NCBI GenBank assembly: GCA_035265935.1
Contig: DATFOC010000037.1
Location: forward strand, 1 to 55,224
Length of the DNA stretch: 55,224 nt
From: JACDAN01 sp035265935
GTDB taxonomy: Bacteria > Actinomycetota > Thermoleophilia > Gaiellales > Gaiellaceae
Reading direction: 5' to 3'
Shown piece by piece: positions 41,999-50,356 of the stretch. Every line of letters begins with the position of its first letter. Positions within the stretch are counted from its first letter, which is position 1. The position numbers were made by a program, and so were the translations under genes. The notes below the pieces were generated by a model. It did not search any database. It had not been told where the DNA came from and saw only the letters and a list, made by a program, of their open reading frames with translations.

Positions 41999-43081
41999 TT
42001 GAACCGCGCGCTGCTGGAGCGGCAGCACCTGCTCCGCCGCGCCGACATGCCGGTGAAGGACATGGTCGAGCACCTCGTCGGGATCCAGGCGCAAGAGATC
42101 ATGCCGCCGTACATCGGGCTCTGGTCCCGGCTCCAGGGCTTCAACCCCGATGAGCTCGGGCGGCTGCTCGAGGAGCGGGAGGCCGTCCGGCTCTGGCTCA
42201 TGCGCGGGACGATCCACCTCGTCACCGTCGGGGACGCGCTCGCGTTCAAGCCGTTGACGCAGGTCGTGGCCGAGCGGCAGCACAGGGGCGGTCATTACGG
42301 CCGCCGGATGGCCGGCGCCGACATCGAGGCGCTGGTGGAAACGGCGCGGGAGCTGCTCGTCGAGGAGCCGCTCGGCGCGCGGGAGCTCGGTCGACGTCTT
42401 GTCGCGCAGGGGTTCGGCGATGATGCCGAGGCGATCGGCAACGCGGCTCGCACGCACCTGCCGCTCGTCCAGGTCACTCCCCGCGGGGTTTGGGGGAAGC
42501 GCGGTCAGGCGAAGCTCGCAACGATCCAATCGTGGACGGGGAGCGAGCTCGAGCCCGAGCCCTCAATCGACGACTTCGTCCTGCGCTACCTCCGAGCCTT
42601 CGGGCCGGCGTCGGTCGCCGACATCCAGAACTGGTCCGGCCTGACGCGGCTGAAGGAAGTTGTCGAGCGGCTCCGCGAGCGCCTCGTCGTCTTCCAAGAC
42701 GAGAGCGGGAGAGAGCTTTTCGACCTTCCCGATGCACCACGGCCCGACCCTGACGTCCCGGCCCCGGTTCGCCTCCTCGGCGAGTACGACAACGTCCTCC
42801 TCGGTCATGCGGACCGGACACGAATCGTCCCGGCCGGCTTTCCCTGGGCAGCGATGCGCGCGTTTCGCCGTTTCGTGAGCACCGTGCTCGTAAACGGCGT
42901 GCTCCGTGCGACCTGGTGGCTCGAACGGGAAGGCAATGCGGCGGCGATCCTGGGCATCAGGCCGTTCGGGCGGCTCTCCAATCAGGACCGCGATGACGTC
43001 GAGTCTGAGGCGCAGCGGATGATCGACTTCGCGGCGGGCGACGCGAACGCGCGGGACGTGCGCTTCGAAGACCCCGTCTAG
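41999..43081 (+). CDS. winged-helix DNA-binding protein, HTH_42 (AlkZ/YcaQ-like)
   Basis: About 360 residues. Motifs of the HTH_42 family: HLVGIQAQEIMPPYIGLWSR near the N-terminus, RGTIHLVTVGDALAF, and HADRTRIVP plus WWLEREG toward the C-terminus. Members AlkZ and YcaQ are DNA glycosylases that unhook interstrand crosslinks using a Q-x-Q motif; here QAQE occupies that place. The start is unclear: no ATG/GTG is available, TTG 41999 is used here, but homology suggests a few more residues, possibly from CTG 41969 overlapping the permease stop. Confidence 0.78.
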   Translation: MNRALLERQHLLRRADMPVKDMVEHLVGIQAQEIMPPYIGLWSRLQGFNPDELGRLLEEREAVRLWLMRGTIHLVTVGDALAFKPLTQVVAERQHRGGHYGRRMAGADIEALVETARELLVEEPLGARELGRRLVAQGFGDDAEAIGNAARTHLPLVQVTPRGVWGKRGQAKLATIQSWTGSELEPEPSIDDFVLRYLRAFGPASVADIQNWSGLTRLKEVVERLRERLVVFQDESGRELFDLPDAPRPDPDVPAPVRLLGEYDNVLLGHADRTRIVPAGFPWAAMRAFRRFVSTVLVNGVLRATWWLEREGNAAAILGIRPFGRLSNQDRDDVESEAQRMIDFAAGDANARDVRFEDPV

Positions 43082-43392
43082 GAGACCCGCTCGTCCACGA
43101 GGACGTCATAGCGGTCGACGCCGGTCCGGCGGCCCGAGAACTGCTGCATCAGGTCGCCCAGGGCGCGCGGCATGTCCTCGTCGAAGACCGGCTCGGCCGC
43201 GAGTGCGTTCTCCTCGGTGTCGAAGAAGCTGATCGAGAGCGACTTGCCGGAGCTGGAGTCGGCGAGCTCCATGTGCCCTTGGATGCCTTTCAGGCCCTGG
43301 ATGAGCGGCTTGACGATCTCCATCGCCTGCCCCATGAGCTCCTCGTCGGCAGCGGGATCTGTGCTCTCGAAGGTGGCAATTCGAGCGATCAC
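43078..43392 (-). CDS. dimeric alpha-beta barrel (ABM-like) protein
   Basis: 104 residues of the antibiotic-biosynthesis-monooxygenase/YciI-type ferredoxin-like fold: VIARIATFESTDP, a helix MGQAMEIVKPLIQGLKGI, GHMELADSS, SLSISFFDTEENALAA. Enzyme activity is not implied. AGGAGG lies 6 nt before GTG 43392. Its stop overlaps that of the HTH_42 gene. Confidence 0.75.
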   Translation of the reverse strand: MIARIATFESTDPAADEELMGQAMEIVKPLIQGLKGIQGHMELADSSSGKSLSISFFDTEENALAAEPVFDEDMPRALGDLMQQFSGRRTGVDRYDVLVDERVS

Positions 43393-43447
43393 GGTTCCTC
43401 CTACGGTGGGCTTTCCACCCTACGGCAGTGCGGCGTACGCTTGAGCC

Positions 43448-43843
43448 CTGGAACAACGGCGACCCAAGCACCTGGTTCTCATCCTGGCGCGGGAGTTCGC
43501 GTCCAACCTTGCGACACCGACCCTGATCGTGAACGAGGCGGGGCGGCTCGTCTTCTACAACGACGCGGCGGAGGCGCTCTTCGGCCGGCCCTTCGCCGGC
43601 GTCGGCGAGCTGCCGATCGACGAGTTCACGGCCAGCTTCAAGCCTCGAACACGGGACTCCGAGGCCCTGCCGCCCGGGCGGAGGCCGGCCCGGCGCGCGC
43701 TCGACGAGCGCCGCGCAGTCCACGAGAAGTTCGTGATCACGAGCGCCGACGGCTTCGACCGGGAGATCTCGGTCACCGGGGTCCCGCTCTTCGCGCACGC
43801 CGACGAGTTCGTCGGGGTCATGACGATCTTCTGGCGCGAGTAA
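43448..43843 (+). CDS. single-PAS-domain protein with apparent CTG start
   Basis: 131 residues if started at CTG 43448: LEQRRPKHLVLILARE, a segment conserved at the N-terminus of this PAS family, then ATPTLIVNEAGRLVFYND and the rest of one PAS domain ending FVGVMTIFWRE. TGA lies just upstream in frame (43442-43444), so no ATG/GTG is available before GTG 43529, which would cut away the N-terminal helix. TACGCT ends exactly 6 nt before the CTG, matching the leaderless pattern seen elsewhere. Probably binds a small ligand; cotranscribed with the MBL hydrolase 12 bp downstream. Confidence 0.7.
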   Translation: MEQRRPKHLVLILAREFASNLATPTLIVNEAGRLVFYNDAAEALFGRPFAGVGELPIDEFTASFKPRTRDSEALPPGRRPARRALDERRAVHEKFVITSADGFDREISVTGVPLFAHADEFVGVMTIFWRE

Positions 43844-43855
43844 CGTGGAGGCCGT

Positions 43856-44698
43856 ATGCAGCTAAAGATCTGGGGCTGCCGCGGTTCCGTGCCCTCGCCG
43901 GGCCCGACCACGGTGGTCTGCGGCGGCAACACATCGTGCGTCGAGCTCTCGCTCGACGACGGCACGGTGCTCGTGCTGGACGCCGGCACCGGGATCAGAG
44001 ATCTCGGCGACGACCTCGTCGAGCGAGGAGTACGACGCATCCACCTCTTGCTGACGCATCTGCATCTGGATCACGTCGAGGGGCTGCGTTTCTTCGGGCC
44101 GATGTGGGACAAAAACGTCGTGCTCGACGTCTGGGGGCCGCCGTCGACCGTGCTCAGCCTCGAGGACTCGATCGCGCGGACGTTCTCGCCGCCGCTCTTC
44201 CCGATCGATCTCGGCGTCGTGCCCGCGCAGGTGGCGTTCCACGACGCGCCGCGGCAGCCGTGGAAGGTTGAGGGCGCGCTCGTGACGGCGGCCCTCGTCG
44301 TCCATCCCGGCCCGACACTTGGCTACCGGATCGAGGCCGACGGATCGAGCGTCGCATACCTGCCCGACCACGAGCCGGCGCTCACGGGCATCGAGGAGCG
44401 GTCGTCGGACTGGATCTCCGGAGCCGCGATCGCAGAGGGCGTCGACGTGCTCCTCCACGACGCGCAGTACTTCGAGGACGAGTACGAGCAGAGGATCGGC
44501 TGGGGCCACTCGAGCGTCTCCGACACGATCGCGTACGCCCAGGCGCTCCGGGTTAAACAGCTCGTGCTCTTCCACCACGAGCCGCACCACTCCGACGACG
44601 TTCTGTCGGGGCTCGAGGAACGCGCGCAGGACCTCATCCGCCAGGACGGGGGCCGGTCGACGCTCGCCCGTGAGGGCATGGTCGTCGAGTTTTCCTAG
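43856..44698 (+). CDS. MBL-fold hydrolase (RNase Z / cyclic-nucleotide phosphodiesterase-like)
   Basis: 280 residues. KIWGCRGSVPSPGPTT at the N-terminus is typical of the RNase Z/CpdP-like branch; the zinc motif is THLHLDH (~64-70), with later VAYLPDHEP, LLHDAQY and LFHHEPHH. Such proteins can be phosphodiesterases or phosphotriesterases; the PAS partner and nearby cyclase make cyclic nucleotides a candidate substrate. GTGGAGG precedes ATG 43856. Its end overlaps the convergent hydrolase by 4 bp. Confidence 0.85.
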   Translation: MQLKIWGCRGSVPSPGPTTVVCGGNTSCVELSLDDGTVLVLDAGTGIRDLGDDLVERGVRRIHLLLTHLHLDHVEGLRFFGPMWDKNVVLDVWGPPSTVLSLEDSIARTFSPPLFPIDLGVVPAQVAFHDAPRQPWKVEGALVTAALVVHPGPTLGYRIEADGSSVAYLPDHEPALTGIEERSSDWISGAAIAEGVDVLLHDAQYFEDEYEQRIGWGHSSVSDTIAYAQALRVKQLVLFHHEPHHSDDVLSGLEERAQDLIRQDGGRSTLAREGMVVEFS

Positions 44699-45270
44699 CC
44701 GACGTCGCCCAGAAAGCTCGTCACGCGCTGCTTGACCAGCGTCGTCGCGGCTTCGTCGTACTCGGGGAGGCTCTCATCGGTGAAGAGGTGCCGGTCGCCG
44801 GGGTAGAGGAAAAGCTGCGCGCTCTCGACCGTCGCGTCGAGCTCGCGCGCCGCGTCGAGGTCTCCCTCGAGAGCCCACTCGTCCTCCTCCATGATGTGGA
44901 TCTGCACCGGGACGCCCTCCGGCCACGGCCCCCCGAACTCCTCGGGCGGGAAGCAGCTCTGAAACAGCACGGCCCCTTTTGCGCCGGGCCTTGTCTGGGC
45001 CAACTCCTGCGCGGGCATGGCGCCGAGGGAGAACCCGGCGTAGACGATTTCGTTCGGCAAGCCTTCGGCGGCGAGTCGTCCGCGCTCCCCGATCGTGCCG
45101 AAGCCGACTTCCTTCGCGTAGCTGACGCCCTCGGTGAGGTTCGGAAAGGTCTTGCCGTCGTAGAGGTCTGGGGCGTGGACGACATGACCGGCGGCGCGCA
45201 GCTCGTCGGCGAACGAGAGGACCCCGGGCGTCAGCCCCTGAGCGTGATGGAAGAGCAGAACGTCAGCCAC
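44695..45270 (-). CDS. dienelactone hydrolase-family protein
   Basis: 191 residues, alpha/beta hydrolase fold. The nucleophile elbow is GFSLGA (Ser instead of the Cys of true dienelactone hydrolases), with the acid in MEEDEW or nearby and His in GDRHLFTDE. The opening DVLLFHHAQGLTPGV is characteristic of this short DLH group. Substrate unknown. GTG 45270 follows a terminator hairpin of the upstream NlpC gene. Confidence 0.85.
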   Translation of the reverse strand: MADVLLFHHAQGLTPGVLSFADELRAAGHVVHAPDLYDGKTFPNLTEGVSYAKEVGFGTIGERGRLAAEGLPNEIVYAGFSLGAMPAQELAQTRPGAKGAVLFQSCFPPEEFGGPWPEGVPVQIHIMEEDEWALEGDLDAARELDATVESAQLFLYPGDRHLFTDESLPEYDEAATTLVKQRVTSFLGDVG

Positions 45271-45276
45271 CGGGGC

Positions 45277-45295
45277 GGCAGCTTACTTAGCTGCC
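45277..45295 (-). terminator. hairpin at the 3' end of the NlpC/P60 gene
   Basis: GGCAGCT-TACTT-AGCTGCC, a perfect 7-bp stem with 5-nt loop, overlaps the stop codon of the NlpC/P60 gene (45287-45289) and precedes the hydrolase start by 6 bp. Confidence 0.55.
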
Positions 45296-45772
45296 CAGGC
45301 GGCGGGCGCCGACGAGGCGACTGCCGTAGTGCGAACGGCCGAGCGGGACGATCTCGACCGTCCTCCCCGACTGCGGCGCGTGCACCATACGGCCGCGCCC
45401 GATGTAGAGGCCGACATGGCCGAGGCCGGAGAAAAAGAGGACGTCGCCGGGCTTCAGCCGCGACCGCGCCACGTTCCTCCCCAGCCCGTAGAGGGCGTAC
45501 GAGCTGTGCGGTACCGAGATGCCCAACCGGCCGTAGGCCCAGTACACGAGCCCCGAGCAGTCGAAGCCGCCGGCCGGAGACGAGCCGCCCCAGCGGTACG
45601 GCACGCCGACGGCACGAAGCGCAGCCTTGGCGGCGCGCTGCCCCAGCGTGGGCTTCGGTCGTTCGCGCCTGGGCGGGCCGTCGAACCTTGCTGACGCCGT
45701 CGGAGCGACACATGCGAACGCGATCGCGGCAAGTGCGAACGCAAGCAGACGGCTGCGGAAACGGGGCGGCAT
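45287..45772 (-). CDS. secreted NlpC/P60 peptidoglycan endopeptidase
   Basis: 161 residues. Signal peptide 1-28 (RLLAFALAAIAFACVAPTASA), a short basic linker, and a C40 domain: YRWGGSSPAGGFDCSGLVYW with Cys72, GHVGLYIG with His119, and His131 in MVHAPQ. It should cleave D-iGlu-diaminopimelate bonds of stem peptides outside the membrane. No cell-wall-binding domain. The 122-bp upstream region shows no riboswitch that I can recognise. Confidence 0.9.
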   Translation of the reverse strand: MPPRFRSRLLAFALAAIAFACVAPTASARFDGPPRRERPKPTLGQRAAKAALRAVGVPYRWGGSSPAGGFDCSGLVYWAYGRLGISVPHSSYALYGLGRNVARSRLKPGDVLFFSGLGHVGLYIGRGRMVHAPQSGRTVEIVPLGRSHYGSRLVGARRLGS

Positions 45773-45894
45773 AGAGGGGAGAGGAACGTCGGGCTGCGCG
45801 AGCAGACGCGCGAGTGCGCGGCCCTGGCCTGTTCGTCAGCGAAGAATCGTAGTTGCAAAATCGGGTTTGTCCACTCCTAGGAGGTAAGAGTCGG

Positions 45895-46755
45895 CTAGAC
45901 CGGCTCCGCGGCGACCGCGTGCAATCGCCACTCTCCCTCGAGACCCTTGAGCTCGTGCACCCCGCGATCCTCGAACGGCAGTCCGGCGGGGACGGCGAGC
46001 AGGCGGGTCGTCTCCGAGACGAGGATCTCGTCCGCGGCCGCCTGGCCCATGATCCGGGAGGCCTCGTGCACCGCGACGCCGCGCACGTTGCGGCCGACGA
46101 GCTCCACCTCGCCGACGTGGACGCCGGCGCGGATGCTGAGACCCTGATCCCGAGCGCCGCGTTGGATCGCGCGGGCGCAGTGGAGTGCGCGCGCCGGCCC
46201 GTCGAAGGTCGCGAACATCCCGTCGCCGGTCGTGGCCACCTCGCGCCCGCCGAACCGGTCCAGCTCTCGCCTGATCGCCTCGAAGTGGTTGACCAGGAGC
46301 TCGCGCCAGGCCGTGTCCCCCAGTTGGGCGGCGGTCGTGGTCGAGTCGACGAGATCGGTGAAGAGGAGTGTCACGAGGGCACGGCCCTGGAGCCCGGTGT
46401 TCAGCCCGGCGAAGGTGAGCATGCCGGCCCACTCGATCTGGATGCAGGGCTCGTCGCCGACTGTCCAGCCGTCGTGGCCGGGCGGGATGTCGAAGACGTC
46501 GTTGGGCCCGAACTCGCGAACGCGTCCGTCCTGGAGCTGCACGGCAACCCGGCCGGACAGGACCACGCCCACATGGCGGGCCTGGCACCACTCGCCGCCG
46601 ACTGTCGGACGGACGTGCTCCGACCAGCGCCAGCCCGGCTGCGTGACGAGGTGGCCGACCGTCAGCTCGCCGACCTCCACCAGCTCGACCGTCAGTTTGG
46701 GGAGCCTGAGCACCTGGTCGGGAGCGTCGAAGCTCTTCCAGTGGAACTCGACCAT
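45895..46755 (-). CDS. cupin domain fused to a class III nucleotidyl cyclase
   Basis: 286 residues. Residues ~20-115 are a cupin (SEHVRPTVGGEWCQARHVGVV, GRVREFGPNDVFDIPPGHDGW); residues ~125-285 are a class III cyclase: VTLLFTDLVDST with metal-binding Asp134, TTGDGMFATFDGPARAL with Asp178, and VHVGEVELVGRNVRGVAVH. The usual Lys before TTGDG is Ala (EVATTGDG), so substrate preference or activity may differ. The cupin probably senses a small molecule and sets cAMP/cGMP production in the cytoplasm. ATG 46755 has TACGAT ending 7 nt upstream. Confidence 0.88.
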   Translation of the reverse strand: MVEFHWKSFDAPDQVLRLPKLTVELVEVGELTVGHLVTQPGWRWSEHVRPTVGGEWCQARHVGVVLSGRVAVQLQDGRVREFGPNDVFDIPPGHDGWTVGDEPCIQIEWAGMLTFAGLNTGLQGRALVTLLFTDLVDSTTTAAQLGDTAWRELLVNHFEAIRRELDRFGGREVATTGDGMFATFDGPARALHCARAIQRGARDQGLSIRAGVHVGEVELVGRNVRGVAVHEASRIMGQAAADEILVSETTRLLAVPAGLPFEDRGVHELKGLEGEWRLHAVAAEPV

Positions 46756-46762
46756 CCGGATG

Positions 46763-46768
46763 ATCGTA
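46763..46768 (-). promoter_or_regulatory. leaderless -10 box of the cupin-cyclase gene
   Basis: TACGAT on the minus strand, 7 nt before ATG 46755, with no ribosome site. Confidence 0.5.
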
Positions 46769-47000
46769 CGCTGACGCACGTGGCCTGGCTCCCCGATGGA
46801 TCCAGCCATCGGCACCGGCTCGACCTCCCGGCGGGCCATCACCTGCGGGCACCGACGCCGTCGTCGCTTGGTGGGTCGTCGACGACGCGGTGGGCACCGA
46901 CCTGGAGCGCACGCTCGGCGAGCTTCGTCCCGGCCTGGCTCGCCGAGACCTGGCGCTTCAGGTCAGTGCACTACGCGCCGTAGGGCGAAATAGCGGCTGA
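46764..47000 (+). other. open frame without a start codon, possible gene remnant
   Basis: The 381 bp between the cyclase start and the MMPL stop hold no complete gene. One plus-strand frame is open from 46764 to TGA 46998-47000 and from about 46857 reads like real protein: DAVVAWWVVDDAVGTDLERT, then LGELRPGLARRDLALQVSAL. No ATG or credible GTG precedes it. It may be the C-terminal remnant of a lost gene, or chance coding-like sequence. I do not recognise the family. Confidence 0.25.
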
Positions 47001-47042
47001 GCCGCCCGGCCGTGCTGCTCGCCCCAAGCCGCGTCCTCAGTC

Positions 47043-47070
47043 GCGCCCGTATCTCACTCGATACGGGCGC
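47043..47070. terminator. hairpin downstream of the third MMPL gene
   Basis: GCGCCCGTATC (47043-47053) pairs perfectly with GATACGGGCGC (47060-47070), an 11-bp stem with 6-nt loop, 67 nt past the MMPL stop. Likely terminator for that leftward transcript. Confidence 0.65.
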
Positions 47071-47136
47071 TCCCTGCGTCCTTGCCTGCAAACAAGCATC
47101 ACAGCCCGGCGACGAGCGCCATTCCGCCAGAGCCTC

Positions 47137-49449
47137 CTAGCGCGTCGCCTCCGCGGGCACGGCAGCAGGTGCCTCGCCGTCGTGCGGCGGCTCGATCGTG
47201 ACCTTGGGCAGGAGCCGGTCGAGCCAGCCCGGGATGTACCACGCCTTCTCGCCCAGCATCGTCAAGAACGCAGGGACGAGCGTCATCTTCACGAGTAGCG
47301 CGTCCGTGAGGATCGCGACCGCCAGCAGCAGGCCGAACTCCTTGGAGATCCGGTCGGACGTGAGGATGAAGGCTGCGAATACGGTGCCCATGATCAGTGC
47401 TGCCGCGACGATGACTCGACCGATCGCCGCCATCCCGTGCTCTACCGCGTCCCGTGTCTCGAGTCCGTGGACGTGCTCCTCGCGGATGCGGCTCATCAGA
47501 AACACCATGTAGTCCATCGAAAGCCCGAAGAGGATCGCGAACGCAATTGGCGGCACGAAGGTTTCGATCGGGCCGGTGCGGTCGAGCCCGGTCAGGCTCA
47601 TCCCATGGCCCTCCTGGATGACCATGGTGAGAACGCCGAAGCCGACGAACGCGGAGAGGATCGTCGTGATCGCGGCGGTCAGTGAGATGACGATCGACCG
47701 GAACGCCATTGCGAGCACGATGAACGTGACGCCGATGATGTAGAGGAGGAAGAGCGGCAGCCGCTCCATGATCCGGTCGGCGATGTCGATGAACGCCGCG
47801 TTCAAGCCGGACACATAGACAACCGCGTCGCCACCTTCCGTCGCGGCAGGCGCGACGTCGCTCCTCAACCGGTCGACGAGCTGCTCGGTCTCCTCGGCCT
47901 GAGGGGCTGAATCGGGGGTGACGAAGACGAGTGCAACAGTCTTGGCGTCGTTGAACTGCGGCTCGCCTGCCGACGCGACGCCGTCGAGATCTCGGACCCC
48001 CTCGTAGACCCGCTGCGGGGCTTCGGCATCGCCGTTCACGTCGACGACGATCGGAATCGGTCCGTTGAAGCCGGGCCCGAACCCCTCGGCCAGCAGGTCG
48101 TATGCCCGACGAGCCGTCTGTGCTGTCGGCTGGGTCCCCTGGTCCGAGGCGCCGAGGCGAACGAGCGCCGACGTGGCTGCCAGAACGACGAGCACGAGCA
48201 ACATGACCACGAACACGCCACGAGCATGCGCTGTCACGAACCGCCCCCAGCGGGCGATCAGGGTCTTCCCCCGCGTCGCCTCGGAGTCGTCGATCGGACG
48301 GAGGAACGGGACCTTCAGACGGTCGATCTTGTGGCCGAGCTTGGCGAGGACAGCGATCAGCAACGAGTTCGCGATCAGCACCGTGGTCAGGACGCCGAGC
48401 GCGGAGCCGATCCCGAGCTTCGTCACGAAGTCGAGGCCGAAGAACGCCAAGCCCGTGACCGAGATCGCGACGGTCAGCCCGGCGAAGAGCACCGCCCGCC
48501 CAGCGGACGCGCCGGCTTCAGCAGCCGCCTCGGGCGGAGGTATTCCTTCGTGCAAGAGCTGTCGGAAACGCGTGACGATGAAGAGCGAATAGTCGATCCC
48601 GACGCCGATCCCGATCATCGATACGAGCAGCGGAGTGATCGTGTTGATGTCCGTGAGGCCGGCCAGGACGAAGAGGAGGAGGAACGCGGACATGACTGCG
48701 ACGATTGCGAGCGCCAGTGGAATCGCCGTCGCCACGAGCGTCCTGAAGACGACGAGCAGCACGATGAGCGCTGCGAACAGGCCGAGCAGCTCCTGCGTCC
48801 CCTGCTCGATCGGGGGGAACTCCGCGTCGCCGTTGAACTCGACGGTCAGACCGGCCGGTTCGGCCGTCTCGCGGACGGCATCCTGTACGGCGACGACCCG
48901 TTCGCGATCCTCTTCGTAGATGACTCGGTCGAACTGGGCCTCCGCATAGGCGATGCGGCCGTCGTCCGAGAAGGTGTTGTTGCTGAACGGATCTCCCACG
49001 CTTTCGATGCCCGCCTTGCCTTCCGGATCCGTTCCGGTTGGCTTGAACTCATCGGTCTTGACCTTCGCGATCGCGGCTTCGACCGCAGCCTTTCGCTCTG
49101 GGGTGTCGAGCCTTTCTCCCGCGGGCGCCGCGAACACCAGGTTCAGCACTCCGCCCTGCTCCTCGGCGAACTCGGACTCGATCAGGTCGGTCGCCTTCTG
49201 CGTGTCCGACCCCGGGATCTCGAACTCGTCCTTGAGGCTTCCGCCGACGGTTCCGACCAGGACGACCAACAGGGCGATGATCCCGAGCCAGGAGAACACC
49301 ACCCTCCAGGGATGGGTCGCGCAGGCTCGCATCCAGCGCGCGAGCGCGCCGCTCGAGAGTCGCTCGTGCGCTAGGCGCCGATCGGCCATGTGCGCTTCAA
49401 CGTCAGGCCGCGCGGGAGAATTCCCTTCGGGATGCTGGTTCTCGCTCAT
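47137..49449 (-). CDS. MMPL/RND-family transporter (standalone)
   Basis: 770 residues. A ~35-residue charged N-terminus precedes WRVVFSWLGIIALLVVLVG; then a periplasmic domain, five helices with GVGIDYSLFIVTRFRQ, a second periplasmic domain and a last bundle with FGLSMDYMVFLMSRIREEH. Both GxxxDY motifs are present. It lacks an adjacent two-component pair, unlike the MMPL genes at 31556 and 52339. Predicted exporter of lipid or amphiphilic compounds. Confidence 0.92.
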   Translation of the reverse strand: MSENQHPEGNSPARPDVEAHMADRRLAHERLSSGALARWMRACATHPWRVVFSWLGIIALLVVLVGTVGGSLKDEFEIPGSDTQKATDLIESEFAEEQGGVLNLVFAAPAGERLDTPERKAAVEAAIAKVKTDEFKPTGTDPEGKAGIESVGDPFSNNTFSDDGRIAYAEAQFDRVIYEEDRERVVAVQDAVRETAEPAGLTVEFNGDAEFPPIEQGTQELLGLFAALIVLLVVFRTLVATAIPLALAIVAVMSAFLLLFVLAGLTDINTITPLLVSMIGIGVGIDYSLFIVTRFRQLLHEGIPPPEAAAEAGASAGRAVLFAGLTVAISVTGLAFFGLDFVTKLGIGSALGVLTTVLIANSLLIAVLAKLGHKIDRLKVPFLRPIDDSEATRGKTLIARWGRFVTAHARGVFVVMLLVLVVLAATSALVRLGASDQGTQPTAQTARRAYDLLAEGFGPGFNGPIPIVVDVNGDAEAPQRVYEGVRDLDGVASAGEPQFNDAKTVALVFVTPDSAPQAEETEQLVDRLRSDVAPAATEGGDAVVYVSGLNAAFIDIADRIMERLPLFLLYIIGVTFIVLAMAFRSIVISLTAAITTILSAFVGFGVLTMVIQEGHGMSLTGLDRTGPIETFVPPIAFAILFGLSMDYMVFLMSRIREEHVHGLETRDAVEHGMAAIGRVIVAAALIMGTVFAAFILTSDRISKEFGLLLAVAILTDALLVKMTLVPAFLTMLGEKAWYIPGWLDRLLPKVTIEPPHDGEAPAAVPAEATR

Positions 49450-49578
49450 GGGGGGTCGCCCTTCGTCGTCGTTTCTGTCGCTGTGGTTTCTATCTAAGAC
49501 GAGCGGTCGGGCCGGAACTCATCGGTCCTCCGATCCTGAACTCGACGCAAACGAAAACGTTCGTCGTACGCTGCGAGT

Positions 49579-50340
49579 GTGGCGGAAAGGCTCGTCGACG
49601 TCGGCGGACGCCGCCTGTGGACGCGCGTAACGGGCGAAGGCGCGCCCACGGTCGTCTTCGAGGCAGGCGGAGGGGACGACTCGTCCGTCTGGAGGAGGAT
49701 CGAGACCGACGTGCGCCGAAGGAACGGCGTGACAACCCTGGTCTACGACCGCGAGGGGCTGGGCAAGAGCGATCCGCCACCCGAAGGTGAGTACCGAATC
49801 GGCGATGAGGCTGCGGCGCTGGTGCGAGTGCTCGACGTCCTGAGTCCGGCCGAGCCGATCGTGCTCGTGGCGCACTCCTACGGGGGATTCGTGGCCACGC
49901 TCGTCGCGGGCGACCCGCGCATGGCGGGTGTGGTGCTCGTCGACGCGAATCTGCCCGCGTACTTCGACGAGGCCGTCGTCGAGCGGCTGGTCGCGACCTA
50001 CACACCGCAATTCCCCGAGCTGGAAAGGCGAGCGCCGGACCTTGCGAGGGTCATGATCCCGCTCATTCGCGCCTATCCCGACACGGCTCGCGATCTGCGC
50101 GCCGTCGACTACCCCACGACGCTGCGGACGATCGACATCGTCGCGGAGCGCTCGTGGGGTGAGACCGCCGAGGACAACGACGACATGCGTCGCGCGCATG
50201 CGAACTTCGTGGCGGCAGCCCCGGGGGCGCGCGAACTGGTGCTCGCGCGCGGCAGCGGGCACTACGTCATGCGGGACCGTCCTGAGGTCGTGCTCGATGC
50301 GCTCGCGCGCATGCTTGAGCGCGTGCGGACCGCTGACTGA
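49579..50340 (+). CDS. alpha/beta hydrolase
   Basis: 253 residues: oxyanion region FEAGGGDDSSVW, DREGLGKSDPP, nucleophile elbow AHSYGG (Ser in G/A-x-S-x-G), and His in RGSGHYVMRDRPE. No signal peptide; substrate unknown. GTG 49579 has TACGCT ending exactly 6 nt upstream and no Shine-Dalgarno. Lies between MMPL and the second two-component module, convergent with the latter. Confidence 0.88.
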   Translation: MAERLVDVGGRRLWTRVTGEGAPTVVFEAGGGDDSSVWRRIETDVRRRNGVTTLVYDREGLGKSDPPPEGEYRIGDEAAALVRVLDVLSPAEPIVLVAHSYGGFVATLVAGDPRMAGVVLVDANLPAYFDEAVVERLVATYTPQFPELERRAPDLARVMIPLIRAYPDTARDLRAVDYPTTLRTIDIVAERSWGETAEDNDDMRRAHANFVAAAPGARELVLARGSGHYVMRDRPEVVLDALARMLERVRTAD

Positions 50341-50356
50341 CTCGAGCTCGTTGGAA

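Noticed and set aside
45773..45894. Possible c-di-AMP (ydaO) riboswitch before the NlpC/P60 gene
   Set aside because: Such switches often precede these genes in actinobacteria, but I could not find the conserved core or pairing here.
48226..49374. 382-residue plus-strand open frame antisense to the MMPL gene
   Set aside because: Highly charged low-complexity translation with no domain; MMPL motifs on the minus strand are intact.
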